Source: Candidatus Rokuibacteriota bacterium (GTDB lineage Bacteria; JAUVQV01). Taken from it: a stretch of DNA of 23,725 bases. The stretch's first letter is position 1. Each line of letters opens with the position of its first letter. Below the pieces are notes generated by a model, which made no database searches, was not told where the DNA came from, and worked only from the letters and a program-made list of their open reading frames with translations. A program made the position numbers and the translations under genes. The DNA lies in the NCBI GenBank assembly GCA_030609125.1, contig JAUWCW010000002.1, forward strand, positions 1 to 23,725. The letters are read 5' to 3'. Positions 1 through 6,881 of this stretch are shown one piece after another.

Positions 1-66
1 AGGGAACTTTCTTAGCCGCACAACGGCCGAAACAGTATAGAGGACCACCGAGTGAGGGGGTCGGAA

Positions 67-100
67 GACAGTTTTTGTCCCCGGGACGACAAATTTTGTC
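67..100. repeat. Two 13-bp dyads spaced 21 bp, with a third palindrome between
   Basis: Downstream of the lptD stop, GACAGTTTTTGTC (67-79) and GACAAATTTTGTC (88-100) share the pattern GACAnnTTTTGTC and start exactly 21 bp apart, about two helical turns. The second is a 6+1+6 inverted repeat. Between them GTCCCCGGGAC (77-87) is a perfect 5+1+5 palindrome. Alternative pairing of TTTGTC (74-79) with GACAAA (88-93), followed by TTTT, could form a weak plus-strand terminator hairpin. It could equally be an operator for a gene left of the window. Nothing else is recognised in bases 1-130. Confidence 0.4.
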
Positions 101-130
101 AAAATTACAACGCGTATCCTGTCATCCGGG

Positions 131-2263
131 CTAGAAATTGAGGACCGTGCCGATTCCCTTGAGGCCGAGCTGGAAGCGGAACTCGTACTCGCCCGGCCAC
201 TGGACGATGCCCGCGGAGATGTCCCAGCACTGGGAGGTGTACTTGAGCATGCCGGCGTTTTCGATGAACTCCTCCTCGGTGACGTTGTAGCGGCTCCTCA
301 GGTCCCAGAACCAGTTCCCCGTGGGGAACCTGGCCCAGAGGTCGACGAAGTCCCGTGACCCGCCGCTCAGAGAGCGCCACTCCCCCCTGAGTTTCACCCT
401 CTGTCGCGTCCAGGTGAGCGAGATGTCCTGAGAGTCCGTCTCCGAGTCGTAGAAGTCGTAGCCTCCCTTCCATCGCAGGTCCCAGTTCATGCTGGGGCGG
501 CTCGTGACGTCCCACCGAAGCGGGGAGAAAGGCCTCGTCTCTCCCAGAACCTCCAGCGCATCGAAGTCATAGCTCTGCGCGAGCTTCACTCTCAAAAGAG
601 ACCTGGTCTTCGATTTTCCCCTCTCGTTCGCAACGGTCTTGCCCAGGATCGTGTTGGTCAGGCTGTAGACGACCGTGTTCAGGGAGGGAACAAAATCGAC
701 GAGGTCGAACTGGGGGAGGTCACTCTGATCTTCCTCGGGGACGTAGACGTACGTGACTCTCGGCTCTATCAGGTGCTTGAACTTCTCGAACGCTCCCGTT
801 CTGCCCCGGGGATCGAAGATCCTGTAGACCCTCGGCCCATCCAGGGCGAGGTCAAAGGCCGGTATCAGACGGGTATGACTTTCGCCCTCCAGGTCCTCGC
901 TGTAGAAGGTTCCCCGGTACGTGAAGGACGGTGTGAGGCTCCCCCAGCTGCCGAGGGACTTGGGCCAGCTGACAACGGGGAGGATGTCGACCCGGTTCGT
1001 CTCCGTGACGATGTTATCCGCCAGGAGGACTTCATCCTCCCCCGCACCGTCTTCCCCCGCCGCTCCGGGCAGGACGAAGATCTCCTCGACGTTCTCCGAC
1101 CTGAGCCTGGCGGCCTCGAAGGAGAACCTCCAGAAGAGACCGGTGTCGAAGAGCCTGCTCTCGGTCCGGTCGATCGTCAGTTCCGGAAGACGGCTGAGGG
1201 TTGACTCCTGCTCCGTGATCAGGCTTTCCTGGTAGAGACCACGGAAGACGATGTCGTACTGGAACCAGCTCTTGCTGAAGCTGAAGGACGAGGTGATCTT
1301 CTGCGTGGCCTGGGTCTCCAACTCGTCCCCGAAACGCCGGTCGACGTCCCTGTCGCTCAGGAAGTAGAGGTCGACCTGTCCCCTGATGCCGCGGGGTAGG
1401 GCGTGCTGATGGTCGAATGTCACCTTCCACTGGTTCCCGCCGTCTCTCTCGTCGAGGTAGTGGCCGTCGAACTTCCCGAACGTGCCCGGAGCGGTGATGT
1501 AGCGGGCCTCGAGGCCCGGCCCCCAGCCGACGTTCTCACGGTAGTTGAGGCTCAGCGTGGCGTCGAAATTGTCCCTGGGGGCCCAGTAGAAGGCATTGTT
1601 GACGATCCAGCCGTCGATTTCGTTGTAACGAACGTAGGGAATGAGCAGTCCCGACGCCCTCTCCCGCTCCAGCGGAAAGGTGGCGTAGGGAAGATACAGG
1701 ACGGGCATCTTCTTCACGTACATTCTCGGATGCCTGGCCGTCACTTTGTCGTCAACCTTGAAGATGGTGTCGCTGGACTTGAACTTCCAGTCCGGCCGTG
1801 ATCCCTCGCAGCTGGTGAAGCTGCCCTTGAGGACCTGGTACCTGTCCGGGCCGAGCTTCTCGATCCTCTCGCCGGTGAAGAAATAGTCCTGCGCGAAGCC
1901 GTGGCCCCGGGTCATGAAACCGGTCCTGGTGTCCAGGTTCAGCTCGAGATACTCACCCTGGAGGCGGCTTTCCTTCTCGTCGAGAATGACATTGCCTTCG
2001 GCGATAACTGTCTTCTCCCTCTCCCTGATCACCACCCTGTCGGCCCGGAGACGAAGGTCGCCGTAGGTGAGATCCACTGCCCCTTCGCCGACGACGATAT
2101 TGGTGTCCAGATCCCTCTCGAGAGAGAGCGCGTGGAGCACCAGCGGCTTTCCCGGAAACCCGGCTTCCGCCGCGGCCGGTGGCGGCGCGTTGAGAGCGCT
2201 CAGAAAAAGCGCCGCCGCGAGGGCGGCCGCCGCCTTCAGGATGGACAGTTCCCTTTTTTCCAC
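131..2263 (-). CDS. lptD: LPS-assembly outer-membrane protein LptD
   Basis: LptD is the outer-membrane beta-barrel that, with LptE, receives LPS from the periplasmic bridge and places it in the outer leaflet. The protein begins with a signal peptide (basic KRE, then an Ala/Leu-rich core ending near APPPAAAEA). An OstA/LptA-like N-terminal domain follows (region with NIVVGEGAVDLTYGDLRLRA and AEGNVILDE). A long beta-rich barrel containing the family-like stretch SGLLIPYVRYNEIDGW runs to a C-terminal Phe (VLNF). Only two cysteines are present, at about residues 152 and 679; they sit where the family has its interdomain disulfides, so one bridge is likely. I chose GTG 2263 because GGGAG precedes it and the signal peptide starts there. 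The frame stays open to a TTG at 2326. It lies 75 bases after folC and is probably co-transcribed with it. Length about 710 aa, normal for LptD. Confidence 0.92.
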   Translation of the reverse strand: MEKRELSILKAAAALAAALFLSALNAPPPAAAEAGFPGKPLVLHALSLERDLDTNIVVGEGAVDLTYGDLRLRADRVVIREREKTVIAEGNVILDEKESRLQGEYLELNLDTRTGFMTRGHGFAQDYFFTGERIEKLGPDRYQVLKGSFTSCEGSRPDWKFKSSDTIFKVDDKVTARHPRMYVKKMPVLYLPYATFPLERERASGLLIPYVRYNEIDGWIVNNAFYWAPRDNFDATLSLNYRENVGWGPGLEARYITAPGTFGKFDGHYLDERDGGNQWKVTFDHQHALPRGIRGQVDLYFLSDRDVDRRFGDELETQATQKITSSFSFSKSWFQYDIVFRGLYQESLITEQESTLSRLPELTIDRTESRLFDTGLFWRFSFEAARLRSENVEEIFVLPGAAGEDGAGEDEVLLADNIVTETNRVDILPVVSWPKSLGSWGSLTPSFTYRGTFYSEDLEGESHTRLIPAFDLALDGPRVYRIFDPRGRTGAFEKFKHLIEPRVTYVYVPEEDQSDLPQFDLVDFVPSLNTVVYSLTNTILGKTVANERGKSKTRSLLRVKLAQSYDFDALEVLGETRPFSPLRWDVTSRPSMNWDLRWKGGYDFYDSETDSQDISLTWTRQRVKLRGEWRSLSGGSRDFVDLWARFPTGNWFWDLRSRYNVTEEEFIENAGMLKYTSQCWDISAGIVQWPGEYEFRFQLGLKGIGTVLNF

Positions 2264-2338
2264 TCCCTCTCCCGAGTCAGGTGTTGCAGGCAAAAATCCC
2301 GTAATTTTTACCACAAGCCTCCGCAAATAAACAGGGGC

Positions 2339-3640
2339 TCAGGGAACGAGCCGGCCGCGAAGGACGGCTCCCACGAGAAAGAGAGAGCCGGTCACGACCA
2401 CCAGCCCTCTCGGACCGGCTTCGCGCTTCGCCTGCTCCACGGCGGCGCCGACACTCTGCGCTTCAGTGCAGAGCCCCCGCCACCGCGCGGGGACGCGCCG
2501 AAGCACCTCCCGCGGCGCCTCTCCTCTCTCCTCCGGGGGCCTGACGAGAACCACCTTGCGGCTCCCGGGAAAGAGGATCCGGGCGAGAAGGCCGGCGCGC
2601 TTGTCGCTGAGGACGCCGAAGACGATGACCCGCCGCCGCCCCGGGAAGAGCTCCTCCAGGGTCTCCACGAGAGCGCGCGCGGAGGACGGAGTGTGGGCGC
2701 CGTCGAGGAAGAAGGCGGGCCGGCCGGGGCGGTAGTCGCACCGGCCCGGCCAGACGGCGCGGGCCAGCCCCGCGCGGACGTGCGATCTTCCGACCGTGAA
2801 GCCCCGGGACCTCAACTCCCGCACCGCCATCAGGGCCAGGGCCGCGTTGCGGGCCTGGTGCCTCCCGAGAAGCCCGAGGCGAAGACCGCGGTACTCCTCC
2901 CCGCCCGCCTTGAAATCCATCTTGACACCCCTGAGGGTGTGGCCCGTAACGCGCCAGGAAGTCTCCCGGTCCAGCCATCGCGCCTCGGCGGAACGCTCCC
3001 GGGCAATCCGGGAAAGCTCCCTTCGCGCCGTCGGCGACGACACGCCGGAAAGCAGGACGCCCCCGGGGCCGATGACTCCCCCCTTCTCCCGGGCGATCTC
3101 ACCCAGCGTCGAACCCAGGAATTCGGTGTGCTCTTTTTCCAGGGCGGTGACGACGGCGATCCCGGCGGGGACGATGTTGGTGGCGTCGAGCCGGCCTCCG
3201 AGACCGACCTCCATGAGAGCGAGGGAGACCCCCCTGTCGCGGAAGTGACATATGGCCATCGCCGTAATCCACTCGAAGTACGTCAGCGGGGGACCGCTTT
3301 CACCGAGGGAACTTCTCATGTCGGCGACAAGGCGGCCGAAGGCCGCAGGACCGATCGGCCTTCCGCCGACCCGTATCCGCTCCCGAACGCTCACCAGGTG
3401 GGGAGACGTGCAGAGGCCCACCCTGTGTCCCGCTGCCAGAAGGATCGACTCGAGCAAGGCGCAGAAGGATCCCTTCCCCTTCGAGCCGGCGACGAGAACG
3501 GCGGGAAAGCCCTCGTGGGGCCTGCCGAGGGCGCGCATGGCCCGCTCCATGTTGTGCAGGCCGAGCTTGATCCCCATCCTGCGCCGGCTCAGCAGAAAAC
3601 GCTCCGCCTCCGCGAATCTCATGATGCGATTATATGACAT
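2339..3640 (-). CDS. folC: Folylpolyglutamate/dihydrofolate synthase
   Basis: FolC adds glutamate to folates and, in many bacteria, also joins dihydropteroate to glutamate; it is cytoplasmic and ATP-dependent. The N-terminal GIKLGL motif (about residues 23-28), the P-loop GSKGKGS (52-58; usually TNGKGS), TSPHL (about 79-83), EVGLGGRLDATN and the C-terminal DGAHTP (usually DGAHNP) are all present in order. At 433 aa it is of family length. ATG 3640 gives six extra residues (SYNRIM); ATG 3622 (MRFAEAERFLL) matches the usual FolC start equally well, and neither has a strong ribosome-binding site. The gene is divergent from the TPR gene at 3710 and is followed by lptD. Whether it is mono- or bifunctional cannot be told from sequence alone. 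Confidence 0.93.
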   Translation of the reverse strand: MSYNRIMRFAEAERFLLSRRRMGIKLGLHNMERAMRALGRPHEGFPAVLVAGSKGKGSFCALLESILLAAGHRVGLCTSPHLVSVRERIRVGGRPIGPAAFGRLVADMRSSLGESGPPLTYFEWITAMAICHFRDRGVSLALMEVGLGGRLDATNIVPAGIAVVTALEKEHTEFLGSTLGEIAREKGGVIGPGGVLLSGVSSPTARRELSRIARERSAEARWLDRETSWRVTGHTLRGVKMDFKAGGEEYRGLRLGLLGRHQARNAALALMAVRELRSRGFTVGRSHVRAGLARAVWPGRCDYRPGRPAFFLDGAHTPSSARALVETLEELFPGRRRVIVFGVLSDKRAGLLARILFPGSRKVVLVRPPEERGEAPREVLRRVPARWRGLCTEAQSVGAAVEQAKREAGPRGLVVVTGSLFLVGAVLRGRLVP

Positions 3641-3677
3641 CCGCCGCCGGGAGACCCGCCCCGCAGGGTACGGCCCG

Positions 3678-3686
3678 TGCTACAAT
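3678..3686 (+). promoter_or_regulatory. Extended -10 promoter element for the TPR gene
   Basis: TGcTACAAT at 3678-3686 resembles an extended -10 element. It lies before GGAGGA (3695-3700) and the GTG start at 3710. No clear -35 box is seen 16-18 bases upstream. The same hexamer TACAAT precedes the OsmC-family gene at 21175. Confidence 0.4.
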
Positions 3687-3709
3687 CTCCTCCCGGAGGA
3701 CTATTGCCT

Positions 3710-4276
3710 GTGACAACCCGGTTTGCTTTTGCCATCGCCCTGGCCCTTGCGGCAGGCTTGGCGCTGCCGGCGGCGCCCGCCGTCGACGCCGCCGCCGGCA
3801 AGGAGGCCGTGGAAAAGCTCTGGGAGAGCGGCGAGGAGGCGCTGGAAGCGGGAGACGTCGACGCTGCGCTGCGCTCCTTCGAGAAGGCCCTCGAAATCGA
3901 CAGGAACCAGCCCCGGACATGGAACTACCTGGGGGGGATCCGCTTCCTCAGGGGCAACTACTTCAAGGCCCTTCTGGACTTCAAACAGGCTTTCGCTCTC
4001 GACCCGTGGGACGCCAGGGTCTGCAACAACATCGGCACCGCCTACGAGCACCTGGGCCGCTTCCAAGAGGCCGGGGAGTTCTACCTCCGGGCGGTGGAGA
4101 TCGACGGAAGCTACGCCGTCCCCTACCGCAACCTCGGCATTCTCTACGCGCGGCACCTGCAGAAGCCCGACCTGGCGCAGAAATACTGGGGCCTCTTCCT
4201 CTCCATCGCGCCGGCGGGAATGGAGGCCGACGCCGTGCGGGAGGAGTTGAAAAAGCTCGGGAATGTTTCCCGTTAG
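3710..4276 (+). CDS. Secreted/periplasmic TPR-repeat protein
   Basis: A 188-residue protein with an N-terminal signal peptide (TTRFAFAIALALAAGLALPA, then APAVDAA) followed by about four tetratricopeptide repeats. Visible repeat signatures include AALRSFEKALEID, ALLDFKQAFALDP and EAGEFYLRAVEID, separated by typical NYLGGIRF / NNIGTAYEHLG / RNLGILYARH helices. TPRs are protein-binding scaffolds; the partner is unknown. GTG 3710 is chosen because GGAGGA ends nine bases upstream and the signal peptide begins directly there; the TTG at 3704 is too close to that site. It may be the first gene of the plus-strand cluster, but 73 bases and a possible promoter separate it from the next gene. Confidence 0.8.
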   Translation: MTTRFAFAIALALAAGLALPAAPAVDAAAGKEAVEKLWESGEEALEAGDVDAALRSFEKALEIDRNQPRTWNYLGGIRFLRGNYFKALLDFKQAFALDPWDARVCNNIGTAYEHLGRFQEAGEFYLRAVEIDGSYAVPYRNLGILYARHLQKPDLAQKYWGLFLSIAPAGMEADAVREELKKLGNVSR

Positions 4277-4292
4277 CGGGCGGGGGCCGGAT

Positions 4293-4322
4293 TTGACAGG
4301 AAAGTTTTCCATCTGGTAGTTT
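4293..4322 (+). promoter_or_regulatory. Possible promoter before the PAS/kinase-like gene
   Basis: A perfect -35 hexamer TTGACA (4293-4298) is followed after 18 bases by TAGTTT (4317-4322), a weak -10 match. The -35 box overlaps a small dyad GGAAA-GT-TTTCC just downstream. The spacing to the ATG at 4350 fits a short leader. The poor -10 keeps confidence low. Confidence 0.35.
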
Positions 4323-4349
4323 TTTTCAAACAAACCGGGGGGGGCAGCG

Positions 4350-5372
4350 ATGTCGAGCAAAGGCGACGGTACCGATTTTCACCTCTTTGATTCGTCGGGC
4401 GTCGGACTGATCGGGATCAGCGAGGACCAGGTGGTCCGCCACACGAACTCGAGCCTCTATCACTATCTCGAGGTGGAGCCCGGAGACATCCTCGGACAGG
4501 AGGTCTCCGCCCTTGGCACGTCTCTCGTCTCGAAGGATTTCTGGAGCGGTTTCGCCGCCGGCGGACCGTTTTACTGTCTCTTGCCGGGGAGCCGGCATCT
4601 TCTTCTCACCCATTGCCTGGACTACACCGGTCCTTCGAAGGAGACAGTGAAAAAGGTCATTCTCCTGCGGCCCTACGGCATTGAACGGGAGTTCATTCGC
4701 ATGCGGGCACGCCTCAACCAGAACGTCGTTCTCGAAATCTCCTCCCACCTCAGTTCGGTGGCCATCGCCGGCGACATCATTCTTCAGCCCGAGCTGCAGG
4801 AGGACGAAACAACCCGGGGGCGGTTTCTTACGACGTTCTTCCGCGACATCACCGATCTGAGCGAGCTCTTCAGTGAGCTGCAGGAGATAGCCGAGCCCAT
4901 ACCCTTTCCCAACCGCGTCCGTCCCGCCTCTGTCGACTGGAAGGCGCTGGTGACGGACCTGCTGACCAAGATGAGGGGGCTTGCCAACGAAAGAAACGTC
5001 TCCCTGGAGAGGAACCTCCCCGAGCACCTCTCCTCCGTTCGGGGCGGCTACCACTGGCTCTACCTGGCACTATACGAAGTGCTGAACCAGGCCGTCGCCG
5101 ATTCACCCACCCTGGGGGAGATCCAGGTTTCGTGCGCAGAGAACAACGGCATGGTGGAGACGAAGATCGAGTACTCGAGCGAAGATCCCCCGACGGAGCA
5201 GACCTGGCCTCCGCAGACCCTCTTCGAGCTGCCGGAGGATGACCCCAGAATCGGCAAGATGGCACTCTCCGGACTGGCCCTCTCACGCAGCATCTTCCTT
5301 CTGCACAAAGGCGGCCTGGAGAGGACGGAAGACCGCGGAAAGGTGACGTTTACCTCGCGACTGCCGGCATGA
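4350..5372 (+). CDS. Degenerate PAS/histidine-kinase-like protein
   Basis: This 340-residue protein has the layout of a small cytoplasmic sensor kinase but with eroded catalytic motifs. Residues about 10-110 look like a PAS domain (GVGLIGISEDQVVRHTNSS). Residues 118-185 look like a dimerisation helix pair with SSHLSS around His133, where an active kinase would have SHELRTP. Residues 195-338 resemble an HATPase fold: the N-box region reads LYEVLNQAVADSP with Gln in place of the key Asn, no DxGxG G1 box is visible, and the end GLALSRSIFLLHKGGL mimics the GLGL box. ATP binding and phosphotransfer are therefore doubtful; it may act as a sensory or docking pseudokinase. Its last codons overlap the next start (ATGA at 5369-5372), so it is translationally coupled to the DUF4388 protein. 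The leader has a run of eight G (4337-4344) instead of a normal ribosome-binding site. Confidence 0.7.
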   Translation: MSSKGDGTDFHLFDSSGVGLIGISEDQVVRHTNSSLYHYLEVEPGDILGQEVSALGTSLVSKDFWSGFAAGGPFYCLLPGSRHLLLTHCLDYTGPSKETVKKVILLRPYGIEREFIRMRARLNQNVVLEISSHLSSVAIAGDIILQPELQEDETTRGRFLTTFFRDITDLSELFSELQEIAEPIPFPNRVRPASVDWKALVTDLLTKMRGLANERNVSLERNLPEHLSSVRGGYHWLYLALYEVLNQAVADSPTLGEIQVSCAENNGMVETKIEYSSEDPPTEQTWPPQTLFELPEDDPRIGKMALSGLALSRSIFLLHKGGLERTEDRGKVTFTSRLPA

Positions 5373-6868
5373 ATTCCGGGTCTGAAGTCAGCGGAAGGAT
5401 CGGGTTCCTCACCTTTGCCGGGACCCTGAAGGAGCTTTTCCAGCGCCGGGCAACGGGGGAGCTCACCGTCTCCCTCGACGGCACTATAAAGAAGATCTTT
5501 TTCAAGAACGGGATCATCATTTACGCCTCGTCAAACCTGGAGCAGGACCGGCTCGGTGACGTGCTCCTGCAGAACGGAATCATCAGCAAGGCCCAGTACG
5601 ACGATTCGGGACGGCAGGTCGTCGCCACCGGCAAGAAACAGGGGACCCTCCTGGTCCAGATGGAGGCCATCTCGCCCAAGGATCTTTTCCGCGGTCTGAA
5701 CCTGCAGATCCGGTCCATCGTCCTTTCCCTCTTCGACTGGGAGGAGGGCGCCTGTTCTTTCTCCGACGAGCTCCCTCCCCAGGAGGAGATCGTAACGCTG
5801 CGCATCCAGCCGGCGCCACTCGTCGTGGAGGGGGTGCTCAGGCGATCTTCGGAGACGGAAAAGCTCCGCGCCCTCTGGGACCCGGGCTCACTGGACCTGA
5901 AACTCCAGCCCGACCCCCCCTGGCTCCTGGAAGACCTCAGGCTCCCGGTGGAGGCGAAGAAGCTGCTCGACTCTGTCGGCAAATGGGAAAGCTGGGGAAA
6001 GATCCCTTCCCTGACGGGAATGAGCGAGGAAAAAGCCGGCGCCTTCCTATACGCCCTCAGCGTTCTCGAGCTGGTCTCGGCGTCCGCCCAGGCTCCGGGC
6101 CGCGAAGAAGCCGCCCCGGCGGCCGCGGAGAGTCCGGCCGCGGAAGACACGTCCCTTGCCCCGCCGGAAAAGATCGAGGAACTCAGCGCCGGGCTGGCCT
6201 CCCTCAACCTCTACCAGATGCTGCGGCTTGAACCGGGGGCCGGGCTGGACGCTGTCAAGGAGTCCTATCTCACACTGGCCAGGGAGTTTCATCCCGACCG
6301 GTACTTCGACGACAGGTACGACCCGTACCGGGGGAAGATAACTTCCATCTTCATGAGGATCAACGAGGCTTACAACGTCCTTTCGGACGCGGAAAAAAAG
6401 GCCGAATACGACCGCAGGGAGACCCGTCTCGAGACCTCGCACCGTGAGGCGGGTGAGCCCGACCGGGACTCGAGGATCGCGAAAGAGCAGTTCCGCAAAG
6501 GTATGGAAACCCTCAAGGCCGGTGATCCCTGGACCGCCGTCGAGTCCTTCCGCTGGGCGGTGCAGCTCAATCCGAGAAATCCCCTCTACCATTCCTGGCT
6601 CGGTGCGGCCCTGACGAGCACCAGAAAGAGGCTCCACGAGGCGGAGGAACACTGCAAGACGGCCATCGCTCTCGACTACAGCAACCCCCTTTTCTACCTC
6701 CACCTCGGCCAGGTCTACAAGACGGGAAAGCTCACCCAGAAGGCCCGGAAGCAGTTCGAAACGGCCCTGAAGCTCAACCCCGGATTTCTGCAGGCCGGCG
6801 AGGAGCTGAAGAACCTGGACTCTCCCCCCGGCGACAAGGGGATCATGAACAGAATCTTCAGGAAGTGA
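5369..6868 (+). CDS. DUF4388 - DnaJ J-domain - TPR protein
   Basis: A 499-residue cytoplasmic scaffold with three parts. Residues about 10-140 form a DUF4388 domain (the PatA N-terminal-like fold common in deltaproteobacterial and cyanobacterial signalling proteins), with GTLKELFQRRATGELTV and FFKNGIIIYASS. After an Ala/Pro-rich linker (about 240-270), residues 280-350 form a J-domain with an intact HPD (308-310) and the downstream FMRINEAYNVLSDAEKKAEYD helix, so Hsp70/DnaK stimulation is possible. Residues 370-480 carry about three TPRs (AVESFRWAVQLNP, ARKQFETALKLNP). Its start codon overlaps the stop of the degenerate kinase, which suggests the two proteins act together. No membrane segment is seen. 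Its precise function is unknown. Confidence 0.85.
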   Translation: MNSGSEVSGRIGFLTFAGTLKELFQRRATGELTVSLDGTIKKIFFKNGIIIYASSNLEQDRLGDVLLQNGIISKAQYDDSGRQVVATGKKQGTLLVQMEAISPKDLFRGLNLQIRSIVLSLFDWEEGACSFSDELPPQEEIVTLRIQPAPLVVEGVLRRSSETEKLRALWDPGSLDLKLQPDPPWLLEDLRLPVEAKKLLDSVGKWESWGKIPSLTGMSEEKAGAFLYALSVLELVSASAQAPGREEAAPAAAESPAAEDTSLAPPEKIEELSAGLASLNLYQMLRLEPGAGLDAVKESYLTLAREFHPDRYFDDRYDPYRGKITSIFMRINEAYNVLSDAEKKAEYDRRETRLETSHREAGEPDRDSRIAKEQFRKGMETLKAGDPWTAVESFRWAVQLNPRNPLYHSWLGAALTSTRKRLHEAEEHCKTAIALDYSNPLFYLHLGQVYKTGKLTQKARKQFETALKLNPGFLQAGEELKNLDSPPGDKGIMNRIFRK

Positions 6869-6881
6869 CGGCGCGCCGTCA
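6866..6881. terminator. 16-bp perfect palindrome joining two convergent stop codons
   Basis: TGACGGCGCGCCGTCA (6866-6881) is its own reverse complement. Its first three bases are the TGA of the plus-strand DUF4388 gene and its last three are the TGA of the minus-strand FAD oxidoreductase. A GC-rich stem (TGACGG/CCGTCA around a CGCG loop) could stall polymerase in both directions. No T-run follows on either strand, so a classical intrinsic terminator is not proven. Confidence 0.4.

Noticed and set aside
2264-2326. Longer lptD start at TTG 2326
   Set aside because: The 21 added residues would precede a complete signal peptide, and TTG is a rare start. GTG 2263 has a better ribosome-binding site. 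It cannot be fully excluded.
3622-3634. TATAAT on the minus strand (3634-3629) six bases before ATG 3622, suggesting a leaderless folC transcript
   Set aside because: No -35 box or extended -10 is present, and TATAAT lies inside the coding frame if folC starts at 3640. The evidence is too thin for a feature.
1901-3637. Long plus-strand open frame opposite folC and lptD
   Set aside because: It is antisense to two clearly recognised genes and reads as low-complexity Arg/Pro/Gly-rich protein. Long antisense frames are expected at this GC content.
4299-4326. GGAAAGTTTTCC plus T-run as a terminator for the TPR gene at 3710
   Set aside because: The stem is only four to five base pairs and AT-rich, and the T-run is separated from it by eight bases. 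It overlaps a likely promoter instead.
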